Assembly: GCA_915070235.1 (NCBI GenBank)
Contig: CAJZFM010000003.1
Span: 1-23,386 of the forward strand
DNA: 23,386 nucleotides
Source: an uncultured Capnocytophaga sp.
Lineage (GTDB): Bacteria; Bacteroidota; Bacteroidia; Flavobacteriales; Flavobacteriaceae
Direction: 5' to 3'
Part shown: in pieces, positions 6,506-14,095 of the stretch
How positions within the stretch are numbered: the stretch's first letter is position 1
Layout of the letters: every line of letters starts with the position of its first letter
The notes under the pieces: generated by a model
The model's input: only the letters and a program-made list of their open reading frames with translations
Databases searched by the model: none
Told to the model about the DNA's origin: nothing
Translations under genes and position numbers: made by a program

Positions 6506-8470
6506 ATGCAAATAAAAGAATTACTAAAAAATAACAAAATAAGCTTACGTACATACAATATTTGTATGGAACAGCAGTGGTATTCGTCGGAGGATATTCG
6601 TAACTATTACAACGAATATAAGCACTTTGATGGAATAAAAAACTGTGGCAAACGTTCTATGGAGGAGCTTATGCGTATTTCTTCCTCGAATTTTTTTGAT
6701 AGATTACAACAGGAGGATATGATTCACAAGCAACTCTTGTCCTCCTTCCAGACTCTTACACCACTACAAAAGGAGATTATTGATAGTTATATCCAGATGA
6801 TTACCACCAGCCTACCACCAAGGCTGAAAAATACGCTGGATATGTACTTCACCCAAGGGATGTCATTGCAGGCTTTCTATGATTTCTATACTCAATCACA
6901 GGAAAAAGCCATCAAAATAAGGGGTATAGGGAGAAGAAATACCTTAGACCTGAATATTTATTTTGATAAGATAAAATACTTTATCATAGAGATTAGCAAG
7001 GTGAAAGACCCTGATAAGATTATGGTATTCAAGGAGATGTGTGCCAATCAAAATATCTATCCTATAGAGAATATCCCCACGGAGGTTACCCGATTGGGTT
7101 TCTTCAAGGTGGTGGATTATTTGCTGACCACTCCTGCCCTGTTTGATGAGAGTAAGATCAAGCTTTTCTCCAAGGCCTTTAGGTTCTATCAGCATACTAC
7201 GGGCTTAAAACTCAGGGAGATAGGCAAGCAGATGCAAATTACCCATGAGCGCGTACGCCAGATTCGCAACCAAGTGATTTGTGATCTGTTCAAGAAGCTA
7301 CCCGTGATTCGCGCCTTTAATGATGACTTACTTACTCAGGGAAAAATAGAGGTATCAGGCGATGTGGTTACCCTCACCCCTGAACAGGTGGTATGGCTTA
7401 ACCAAAAGAGCCAAACCCAGTTCACAGAGAACTTTATTTATTTTATTCTCTGTATCTATTTGGAAAAATTTGAGATTGTAGGCAACCTTTCCGATGTGCT
7501 CTATCCGCATTTCTCTAAGAAGAAAAACAGACATAATTGGAAACGTATCTATTTAGTATCCAAAATTATATATCCGCATTTTGATTGGGACGGCTTTGTA
7601 GCCAACATCTCTACCTTACTGGAGGCCAAGACGGTAAAAGCGTACGAACTCTCACTCAAGGATAAAGTTTCGGCCTATCTGCTGGACAGCACTGTCTCAT
7701 GGGAGCGTGTAGCCATGGTGGTGGCGCTGATACTCAAGGACGAGTTTGGACTAAAGGTGGAGGGAGACCATATCATCATTCCTCGCAACACCTACAAGCA
7801 GATCAACGAATATGCCTATGAGGCTTTGGAGGCCTTGGGCACCCCCTCCTATGTGGAGGAAATCGCCGAGAAGGTCAAGGAACTCTACCCTCAGACCAAC
7901 TTTACCCATGCGGGGATTCGCTCCTCCCTCAAGCGAGAATATGGGTTTGTTCCCATAGGGAGAAGCAGCAATTTTGGTCTGAAGAAGTGGGAGGCTACGG
8001 TGGAGAACTTCAAGGGGGGAACTATCCGAGATATAGTTAAGGAGTACCTACAGCAACAGCAGCGCCCACAGACTCTCCAGCAAGTGACCACCTATCTGTT
8101 ACAATATCGCCCTCATACTAACTCCAAGAGTGTACTGACGAATCTCAAGGCGGAGGCCTCCGATACTTTTGAGTTTTTCCAGAACTCACTCATAGGCCTC
8201 AAAGGAGCCAATTACCCTGAAGAATACGGCTTGGTGGTGGAGCAACCCGTTAAGAAACGTACTTGGGAGGAGAATTATCAGGCCATGAGCGAGTTTGTTC
8301 GCACTTATAACCGTCTTCCCTTATCCTCGGATAAGATTCCTCAGGCTATAGTACTCTATCGCTGGATGAGTGTACAGCGAAACCTCATCAAGAATGGACG
8401 TGTATCGGGGGAAAAACAAGCACTGTTCCATGCACTTATAAACCAAAATCATGAAAACATTACGAGCTGA
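6506..8470 (+). CDS. Composite protein: alpha-CTD-like HhH, sigma-4-like HTH, HARE-HTH, helicase-associated-like tail
   Basis: A 654-residue cytoplasmic protein. Residues about 8-57 resemble the RNA polymerase alpha C-terminal domain: LSxRxYN-like ISLRTYNIC, then IKNCGKRSMEEL. A second such segment lies at about 108-150 and ends IRGIGRRNTLDL. Residues about 225-260 contain LREIGKQMQITHERVRQIR, nearly the sigma-70 region 4.2 helix-turn-helix signature. Residues about 436-497 (ALEALGTPSYVEEIAEKV through FVPIGRSSNFGLKKWE) match the HARE-HTH (HB1) pattern known from the RNA polymerase delta subunit and ASXL proteins; a weaker copy may lie at 505-567. The C-terminus (about 586-645: W-x-x-NY...F...YNRLP...LYRWMSVQR...G) resembles a helicase-associated domain. 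No sigma region 2, polymerase core or helicase motor is present. A role as transcription or nucleoid factor is inference. The 3' end overlaps lptB by 20 nt. Confidence 0.85.
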   Translation: MQIKELLKNNKISLRTYNICMEQQWYSSEDIRNYYNEYKHFDGIKNCGKRSMEELMRISSSNFFDRLQQEDMIHKQLLSSFQTLTPLQKEIIDSYIQMITTSLPPRLKNTLDMYFTQGMSLQAFYDFYTQSQEKAIKIRGIGRRNTLDLNIYFDKIKYFIIEISKVKDPDKIMVFKEMCANQNIYPIENIPTEVTRLGFFKVVDYLLTTPALFDESKIKLFSKAFRFYQHTTGLKLREIGKQMQITHERVRQIRNQVICDLFKKLPVIRAFNDDLLTQGKIEVSGDVVTLTPEQVVWLNQKSQTQFTENFIYFILCIYLEKFEIVGNLSDVLYPHFSKKKNRHNWKRIYLVSKIIYPHFDWDGFVANISTLLEAKTVKAYELSLKDKVSAYLLDSTVSWERVAMVVALILKDEFGLKVEGDHIIIPRNTYKQINEYAYEALEALGTPSYVEEIAEKVKELYPQTNFTHAGIRSSLKREYGFVPIGRSSNFGLKKWEATVENFKGGTIRDIVKEYLQQQQRPQTLQQVTTYLLQYRPHTNSKSVLTNLKAEASDTFEFFQNSLIGLKGANYPEEYGLVVEQPVKKRTWEENYQAMSEFVRTYNRLPLSSDKIPQAIVLYRWMSVQRNLIKNGRVSGEKQALFHALINQNHENITS

Positions 8471-9185
8471 AAATATAGTAAAAGAGTACAAAGGGCGCAA
8501 GGTCGTTAAGGGTATCTCCTTGGAAGTGAAGCAAGGAGAGATCATAGGCCTCTTAGGGCCTAATGGGGCAGGTAAGACCACGTCCTTCTATATGATTGTA
8601 GGCTTTATTAAGCCCAATGCAGGACATATCTACCTCAATGACAAGGAGATCACCCGATACCCAATGTATAAGCGTGCCCAGAATGGCATAGGCTACTTGG
8701 CACAGGAACCCAGTGTGTTCAGAAAGATGAGCATAGAGGACAATATCCTCTCGGTATTGCAACTGACCAAGCTTACCAAGAAAGAACAGCTCCACAAAAT
8801 GGAGTCCCTGATAGATGAGTTCAACTTAGGTCATATCCGTAAGAACAGAGGTGACCTGCTCTCAGGGGGCGAACGTAGGCGTACCGAGATAGCTCGTGCG
8901 CTGGCCACCAGTCCTGACTTTATCCTTTTGGACGAACCCTTTGCAGGGGTAGACCCTATTGCGGTGGAGGACATACAGAACATCGTCTTTCAGCTGAAAA
9001 ACAAGAACATAGGAATCCTAATCACCGACCACCGTGTGGAGGTGACCCTACCGGCTACCGACCGCACTTACCTGATGTATGAGGGAGGTATCCTCAAGGC
9101 AGGTTTGCCCGAAGAACTTGCCTATGACCCAATGGTCAGAGAGGTGTATCTGGGAAATAACTTTGAACTAAAGAAAAGAAACTAA
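8451..9185 (+). CDS. lptB: Lipopolysaccharide export ATPase LptB
   Basis: The cytoplasmic ABC ATPase that powers LptB2FG extraction of lipopolysaccharide from the inner membrane. The 244-residue protein has Walker A GPNGAGKT (36-43), Q-loop Q85, the ABC signature LLSGGERRR (136-144), Walker B FILLDEP (157-163), the following FAGVDP, and the switch histidine in TDHRVE (near 192-197). The TDHxV and EP-FAGVDPIAVEDIQ stretches are characteristic of LptB rather than of other ABC ATPases of similar length. The ATG overlaps the preceding gene by 20 nt, so the two may be translationally coupled. The next gene follows after 26 nt. LptF/G/C/A are not in the window. Confidence 0.95.
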   Translation: MKTLRAENIVKEYKGRKVVKGISLEVKQGEIIGLLGPNGAGKTTSFYMIVGFIKPNAGHIYLNDKEITRYPMYKRAQNGIGYLAQEPSVFRKMSIEDNILSVLQLTKLTKKEQLHKMESLIDEFNLGHIRKNRGDLLSGGERRRTEIARALATSPDFILLDEPFAGVDPIAVEDIQNIVFQLKNKNIGILITDHRVEVTLPATDRTYLMYEGGILKAGLPEELAYDPMVREVYLGNNFELKKRN

Positions 9186-9211
9186 GAAATAAATACGTAA
9201 AAACAATCATA

Positions 9212-10057
9212 ATGTCAGCTATTGAACAACTAACCGACCTTACCACTCAGGTGCGTAGGGACATTTTGCGAATGGTACATGCAGTAAATTCAGGCCACCC
9301 AGGGGGCTCACTGGGTTGTGCAGAGTTTCTGGTATGCCTATATAACGAGGTGATGGATATCAAGTTACCTTTTGCTATGGACGGACGAGATGAAGACCTA
9401 TTTTTCCTCTCCAACGGCCATATATCCCCTGTATTCTATAGTGTGCTGGCACGCAGAGGGTTCTTCCCAGTGAGTGAGTTAGCTACCTTCCGTAAGATTA
9501 GCTCCCGCTTACAAGGGCATCCCACTCCATGCGAAGGCTTGGAGGGGATACGTATAGCTTCAGGTTCCTTAGGACAAGGCCTTTCGGTGGCCATAGGAGC
9601 GGCATTGGCCAAGAAGCTCAACGGAGATCGACACCTTGTCTATACTCTACATGGCGACGGAGAGCTACAAGAAGGACAGATATGGGAAGCGGCTATGTAT
9701 GCCGCAGGTAAGGGTGTAGATAACCTTATAGCCACTGTAGATTACAACAAAAAACAGATAGATGGCCCCACCGATGAGGTACTCCCGTTAGGCGACCTCA
9801 AGGCTAAGTTTGAAGCCTTTGGTTGGCAAGTGCTCACCATAGAGAGAGGCAATGACATCGCTGCTATCTTGGACAGACTTAAAGCTGCCAAAGCCCTTAC
9901 AGGTAAGGGCAAACCCGTATGTGTGCTCTTATGTACGGAGATGGGACATGGGGTAGATTTCATGATGGGCACCCACGCTTGGCATGGCAAGGCACCCAAC
10001 GACGAACAGTTGGCCAAAGCCTTAGCACAAAATCCAGAGACTTTGGGTGACTACTAA
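9212..10057 (+). CDS. tkt: Transketolase, N-terminal (thiamine diphosphate-binding) subunit
   Basis: This is the pyrophosphate-binding half of a split transketolase, which transfers two-carbon ketol units in the pentose phosphate pathway. At 281 residues it is the normal length for the separate N-terminal subunit. Visible motifs include SGHPGGSLGCAEFL (27-40), LSNGHISPVFYS (66-77), the conserved SGSLGQGLSVAIGAA, and the ThDP/metal motif GDGELQEGQIWEA (148-160) with Asn179 in VDYNKKQIDG. The C-terminal subunit (pyrimidine-binding and C-terminal domains) does not follow; the next gene is the convergent ilvE. It must be encoded elsewhere for the enzyme to work. The gene ends the plus-strand run. 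Confidence 0.93.
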   Translation: MSAIEQLTDLTTQVRRDILRMVHAVNSGHPGGSLGCAEFLVCLYNEVMDIKLPFAMDGRDEDLFFLSNGHISPVFYSVLARRGFFPVSELATFRKISSRLQGHPTPCEGLEGIRIASGSLGQGLSVAIGAALAKKLNGDRHLVYTLHGDGELQEGQIWEAAMYAAGKGVDNLIATVDYNKKQIDGPTDEVLPLGDLKAKFEAFGWQVLTIERGNDIAAILDRLKAAKALTGKGKPVCVLLCTEMGHGVDFMMGTHAWHGKAPNDEQLAKALAQNPETLGDY

Positions 10058-10062
10058 TAAAA

Positions 10063-10086
10063 AAGGCGAGCCGTACAGCTCGCCTT
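10063..10086 (-). terminator. Terminator hairpin between transketolase and ilvE
   Basis: A perfect 9-bp stem, AAGGCGAGC (10063-10071) with GCTCGCCTT (10078-10086), closes a 6-nt loop. Read on the minus strand the stem is followed by a T-rich tract (TTTTTTATTAG when the T ends of the stem are included), so it terminates ilvE well. On the plus strand the tail is only ACTTAT, so it may also serve the transketolase gene but less strongly. Confidence 0.85.
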
Positions 10087-10091
10087 ACTTA

Positions 10092-11159
10092 TCAAACTCT
10101 TACACGCCATCCGAAAGGATCTTCAGACCTATTGTATTGTATATTAAGCAAATATTCCTTGATACGTGCGGCAAAGCTATCCTTAAGCTCAGGTAGGCGA
10201 TATTCCTTACCCTCATAGCCAAAGGCAGCCACAGGACTTACTACAGCAGCAGTACCACAGCCGAAAATCTCTTTTAGGGTACCTTTTTCTGATGCTTCTA
10301 ATAGCTCACTAACGGTGATAGGGCGAGATTCGAAAGCAATTCCGAGCTTTTCGGCTACAGCCATCACACTTCGGCGGGTAACCCCATCTAAGATACGTTC
10401 GGTAGGGGGAGGGGAGATCAGGGTGTCACCTATACGTACCACAATATTCATAGTACCACATTCCTCTAAATTTTGGTGGGTGGCATCGTCTGTCCATATC
10501 ACTTGTTGGTAGCCCTCTTCTTTGGCTAAGGCAGTAGGGTAGAATTGGCCAGCATAGTTACCAGCAGCTTTGGCAAAGCCCACGCCCCCATTGGCAGCAC
10601 GGCTGTAGTGGTCGGCGATTTTCACTTTGACCTCCTGCCCCTTGTAATAGCTCTGTACGGGGGAGGTGATAATCATAAAGCGATATTGCTTGGAAGGAGA
10701 CGCTTGTACCCCAGGGGAAGTAGCGATCATGAAAGGGCGTAGGTAGAGCGCATTGCCAAAGCCAGGTTGTACCCATAGGCGGTCTAAATTCACCAAAGTC
10801 TTCAAGGCCTCATCAAAGAGGTCTTCAGGGAACTCAGGCATGGCCATACGCTTGCAGGACTTATTGATTCGCGCATAGTTCTCCGTAGGGCGGAAAAGGA
10901 ACACCTCGCCGCGGTCATCTTTGTAGGCCTTCATACCCTCGAAGACCGCTTGCCCATAGTGGAATACACTTAAGGAAGGCTCTACCGAGAAAGGCCCATA
11001 AGGCACGATACGAGGGTCTTGCCACTTGCCGTCCTTATAATCACAGATGAACATATGGTCGGAGAAAACTTGTCCGAAAGACAATTGGGAGAAATCAATA
11101 TCCTGTAGCCTGCTTTGTGCTACCTTTTCAATAGAAATAGAGAATTTTGTAGTACTCAT
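10092..11159 (-). CDS. ilvE: Branched-chain amino acid aminotransferase
   Basis: A PLP-dependent fold-type IV aminotransferase that interconverts leucine, isoleucine and valine with their 2-oxo acids, using 2-oxoglutarate/glutamate. The 355-residue protein is of the long BCAT type. Visible motifs are the N-terminal substrate-pocket stretch VFHYGQAVFEGMKAYK (65-80), RINKSCKRMAMP (97-108), the PLP lysine K197 in VGFAKAAGNYAG, and the conserved ECGTMNIVV with the downstream GVTRRSVMAVAE. The C-terminal GCGTAAVVSPV phosphate-cup segment is present. It is a stand-alone gene, convergent with the transketolase gene. Confidence 0.95.
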   Translation of the reverse strand: MSTTKFSISIEKVAQSRLQDIDFSQLSFGQVFSDHMFICDYKDGKWQDPRIVPYGPFSVEPSLSVFHYGQAVFEGMKAYKDDRGEVFLFRPTENYARINKSCKRMAMPEFPEDLFDEALKTLVNLDRLWVQPGFGNALYLRPFMIATSPGVQASPSKQYRFMIITSPVQSYYKGQEVKVKIADHYSRAANGGVGFAKAAGNYAGQFYPTALAKEEGYQQVIWTDDATHQNLEECGTMNIVVRIGDTLISPPPTERILDGVTRRSVMAVAEKLGIAFESRPITVSELLEASEKGTLKEIFGCGTAAVVSPVAAFGYEGKEYRLPELKDSFAARIKEYLLNIQYNRSEDPFGWRVRV

Positions 11160-11194
11160 TATTTTCTTATTAAAATTATTATCTTCTTGAAATG

Positions 11195-11202
11195 CAAAGG
11201 TA
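11195..11202 (-). promoter_or_regulatory. -7 element of the ilvE promoter
   Basis: Minus-strand TACCTTTG (11202-11195) fully matches TAnnTTTG and lies 36 nt upstream of the ATG at 11159. I see no TTG at the -33 position, so the promoter is partial by consensus. Confidence 0.5.
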
Positions 11203-11224
11203 CGAATTAAATAATTAATGATTG

Positions 11225-11310
11225 GTGATTAATGATTAATTAACGCAAAGCCTAAAATAATGCCAATAATAGTGATTAATGATTAATGCCAATAATGATT
11301 AATGCCACTA
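11225..11310. repeat. Short AT-rich direct repeats between ilvE and glgB
   Basis: The 281-nt gap between the divergent ilvE and glgB genes (11160-11440) contains small direct repeats. GTGATTAATGATTAAT occurs exactly at 11225-11240 and 11272-11287. AATGCCAATAAT occurs at 11259-11270 and 11285-11296, with a partial third copy from 11301. CACTAAC is then repeated at 11306-11319. No reading frame, terminator or spacer structure accompanies them. They look like slippage-prone intergenic sequence, though a binding-site role is possible. Confidence 0.7.
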
Positions 11311-11379
11311 ACCACTAACCATTAATCTCTCTTCTTTCTGTTAAAATAAAAAATTTATCCCGATAAAAATAACAAATTA

Positions 11380-11414
11380 TTGTGATTTAGTGTCGTTTTT
11401 TTTTACTATTTTTA
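11380..11414 (+). promoter_or_regulatory. Possible promoter of the glycogen cluster
   Basis: TTG (11380-11382) and TATTTTTA (11407-11414, seven of eight positions of TAnnTTTG) lie 27 nt upstream of the glgB ATG. The 24-nt spacer is longer than usual. An overlapping weaker match (TACTATTT, 11404-11411) has a 21-nt spacer. Confidence 0.3.
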
Positions 11415-11440
11415 CAACCTAAATCATAAAAGCTTTTGCC

Positions 11441-13408
11441 ATGCTATATGATAGTGATTTTCTTTTAGTTCCTTACAAGGGGATTATAGAGGAGAGACAT
11501 CGTTTGTATCAAGAAAAAGCGCATATGCTGCAAGGAAATGCGCCACGCTTGGCGGACAATTGTAACTCTCATCTCTATTACGGGCTGCACCTCAGTCAGG
11601 GGCAGTGGCTCCTTAGGGAATGGGCACCCAATGCTACCGCTATATACTTGCTCTTTGACGGGAATAGTTGGCAGAGAAATTCGCGTTATGCCTTTAAGAG
11701 AATTGATGGGGAGAATTGGGAGCTATCCCTACCTGAAGAGGAGCTTTCGCATGGTACTCTATATAAGCTCTTGGTAGAATGGCCAGGGGGGAGTGGGGAG
11801 CGCTTGCCTTCACACACCACAAGGGCGGTACAAGATCCTTATACCAAGGTCTTCACCGCACAGGTATGGCAGCCTGCACCCTATCGGTGGCAACACCCAC
11901 GCCCTGAAGCAGGAGCAGCGCCGCTGATCTACGAGGCACATATAGGCATGGCTACCGAACAGCAGAAGGTAAGTACCTTTGTGGAGTTTCGCCTTTTTGT
12001 ACTACCACGTATCGCTCAGCTGGGTTACAATGTCTTACAACTGATGGCCATACAAGAGCACCCTTATTATGGGTCATTCGGTTATCAAGTGTCTAATTTC
12101 TTTGCAGTAAGTTCGCGCTTTGGCACCCCAGAGGAGCTTAAAGAGTTGATAGATACCGCGCATGGTATGGGCATACGAGTGATTTTGGATATAGTACATT
12201 CGCACTCGGTGAGCAATGAGGCCGAGGGACTTAGCCATTTTGACGGTACAGATTACCTTTATTTTCACAGTGGTGAGCGGGGACAACACCCTGCATGGAA
12301 CTCTCGTTGCTTTGACTATGGCAAGGGACAGGTATTGAACTTCTTGCTCTCCAACTGTAAGTATTGGTTAGAGGAATACCAGTTTGATGGTTTCCGTTTT
12401 GATGGGGTGACCAGTATGATTTATTACGATCATGGATTGGGTAAGGCCTTTACCGAATATAGTTTTTATTATGACGGCAATGAGGACACCGATGCACTCA
12501 CCTATTTGGCCTTGGCCAATCAGGTAGTACATGAAGTATATCCTGGGGCGCTTACTATAGCTGAGGAGATGAGTGGCCTACCAGGCTTGGCCTCTCCTAT
12601 AAGCGAAGGAGGCTTAGGCTTTGATTATAAGATGAGTATGGGTATCCCTGATTATTGGATTAAGCTCTTGGAGGATGTCCCCGACCCTCAGTGGCATGTA
12701 GGGGATATCTATTACGAGCTAACCAACAAGCGTGCAGAGGAACGCACCATAAGCTATGCCGAGAGCCACGACCAGGCCTTGGTGGGAGATAAGACCATTT
12801 TCTTTCGTCTTACGGACAAGGAAATCTATACAGGTATGAGTGTCTTTGACCATAGCCTTATCATAGATCGCGCTATGGCCTTGCACAAGATGATACGCCT
12901 TTTGACCATAGCCACCGCAGGTGGTGGCTACCTGAACTTTATGGGTAACGAATGGGGACACCCCGAATGGATTGATTTCCCCCGCGAGGGTAATGGCTGG
13001 AGCTATGCCCATGCCCGCCGTATGTGGAGCCTCTTGGACGATAGCTCACTGAAGTTTAAGTACCTCAACGCTTTTGATAGTGCGATGATTCATTTTGTAA
13101 AGCAAGCGAATCTCTTGGCTTACGAGTCGCATGTCTTGGTCAGAGATATAGAACGACAGCTCTTGGCCTTTGAGCGTGGCGGCTATCTGTTCGTCTTTAG
13201 CTTTAACCCTGATAAGGCCTTTGTGGATTATCAGTTTGAGGTAGCCGCGGGCAAATACACATACGTACTTTGTACCGATAACCCTAACTTTGGTGGACAA
13301 GGGCTTATCAATGAGCAAACGGAACACTTCACTCAATATATAGGAGGTAAAAACTTGATTTCTCTCTATATTCCGCCTCGTATAGGAATTGTACTTAAAA
13401 GTGAATAG
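11441..13408 (+). CDS. glgB: 1,4-alpha-glucan branching enzyme (GH13, subfamily 8-like)
   Basis: It cuts an alpha-1,4-glucan chain and rejoins it through an alpha-1,6 bond, creating glycogen branches. The 655-residue protein has an N-terminal CBM48-like region (about 30-140), a GH13 barrel (about 160-530) and a C-terminal beta domain. Catalytic positions are intact: nucleophile D321 in DGFRFDGV, acid/base E375 in TIAEEMSG, and transition-state D444 in AESHDQ. Substrate motifs YGSFGYQV (210-217) and ILDIVHSH (248-255) are present. The ESHDQALVGDKT stretch and the lack of the long E. coli-type N-terminus favour the eukaryote-like GH13_8 subfamily. It heads a plus-strand cluster of glycogen genes; the next gene begins 6 nt after its stop. 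Confidence 0.95.
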   Translation: MLYDSDFLLVPYKGIIEERHRLYQEKAHMLQGNAPRLADNCNSHLYYGLHLSQGQWLLREWAPNATAIYLLFDGNSWQRNSRYAFKRIDGENWELSLPEEELSHGTLYKLLVEWPGGSGERLPSHTTRAVQDPYTKVFTAQVWQPAPYRWQHPRPEAGAAPLIYEAHIGMATEQQKVSTFVEFRLFVLPRIAQLGYNVLQLMAIQEHPYYGSFGYQVSNFFAVSSRFGTPEELKELIDTAHGMGIRVILDIVHSHSVSNEAEGLSHFDGTDYLYFHSGERGQHPAWNSRCFDYGKGQVLNFLLSNCKYWLEEYQFDGFRFDGVTSMIYYDHGLGKAFTEYSFYYDGNEDTDALTYLALANQVVHEVYPGALTIAEEMSGLPGLASPISEGGLGFDYKMSMGIPDYWIKLLEDVPDPQWHVGDIYYELTNKRAEERTISYAESHDQALVGDKTIFFRLTDKEIYTGMSVFDHSLIIDRAMALHKMIRLLTIATAGGGYLNFMGNEWGHPEWIDFPREGNGWSYAHARRMWSLLDDSSLKFKYLNAFDSAMIHFVKQANLLAYESHVLVRDIERQLLAFERGGYLFVFSFNPDKAFVDYQFEVAAGKYTYVLCTDNPNFGGQGLINEQTEHFTQYIGGKNLISLYIPPRIGIVLKSE

Positions 13409-13414
13409 TGAAAA

Positions 13415-14020
13415 ATGAAAACTTTGTGTCGTATTTTGATCCTATTGGGTGGGGTTATTGCTTGTAAGAATAGCGCTGCTAAGGCAGAGACTATGAAGGA
13501 GGTTTCCGAGCAAGTTCCCTTAGAGGTCTCGCAACATGATAGTATTGTTCCTTCCGATGAGGATAGGCCTCAGGGGGGTAAAGAAGAGGAAAAGTACTAT
13601 TTGCATAAGGATAGCCTCAAAGGCGAATTATTTGATGTTCTTACTAACGATAAGCAAAGAAAGCGGCTGAAAGAGAATCAAATAGAGCTACTTACCAAGA
13701 AAAGTGTCCCTTATGAGCAGTCTTCAGGAGATTACAAGGAGTGTAGAGGTTGGTCTATCCCTGAAAAGACAATAAAGTATGTAATGAAGCATTCTCGATC
13801 GATGGATTTTCGTGAGTTGCATGATATGTTTGGTGTATTTCCTTGTGTGGTGGAGGGGGTGCTTATCTATAAGGGGGAACCCTATTTCTATAGCATGAAT
13901 GCAGGTGGCTGGTGGGAACTTACCCAAGGGGAAAAATACCTGATGATGGGCTATTACGGAGATGATGCCATAAAGCGAGGCTTTATCAATGGGGTCTATG
14001 ATTGGAGCAAGGTGGAGTGA
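13415..14020 (+). CDS. Small predicted lipoprotein of unknown function
   Basis: A 201-residue protein that I cannot assign to a family. The N-terminus MKTLCRILILLGGVIAC is a short hydrophobic signal ending in a plausible lipobox, with Cys17 as the lipidated residue. Residues about 18-65 are polar, charged and probably a flexible linker. The rest (about 65-201) is a compact domain rich in aromatic and glycine residues, with conserved-looking WSIPEKTIKYVMK, VEGVLIYKGEPYFYSMNAGGWWEL and YDWSKVE. The region after Cys17 lacks an obvious acidic surface-export signal, so a periplasm-facing location is more likely. It sits between branching and debranching enzyme genes, 6 nt after the former, yet should lie outside the cytoplasm where glycogen is made. 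Confidence 0.8.
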   Translation: MKTLCRILILLGGVIACKNSAAKAETMKEVSEQVPLEVSQHDSIVPSDEDRPQGGKEEEKYYLHKDSLKGELFDVLTNDKQRKRLKENQIELLTKKSVPYEQSSGDYKECRGWSIPEKTIKYVMKHSRSMDFRELHDMFGVFPCVVEGVLIYKGEPYFYSMNAGGWWELTQGEKYLMMGYYGDDAIKRGFINGVYDWSKVE

Positions 14021-14095
14021 ATAATGAAAAACGAAAAGAGAATAGTGAATAACTATTTTATAACCTAACTTAAAATTCAAAACTCAAAACTAAAA

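Noticed and set aside
11225..11310. CRISPR-like array
   Set aside because: The repeats are only 12-16 bp, unevenly spaced, AT-rich and without unique spacers or cas genes.
14041..14057. Hairpin AATAGT/ACTATT between the lipoprotein and debranching genes
   Set aside because: The stem is only six AT-rich base pairs, too weak to call a terminator; readthrough is more likely.
13724..14080. A 118-codon minus-strand frame over the lipoprotein gene
   Set aside because: It lies antisense to the lipoprotein gene, and its start falls in a simple repeat with no promoter.
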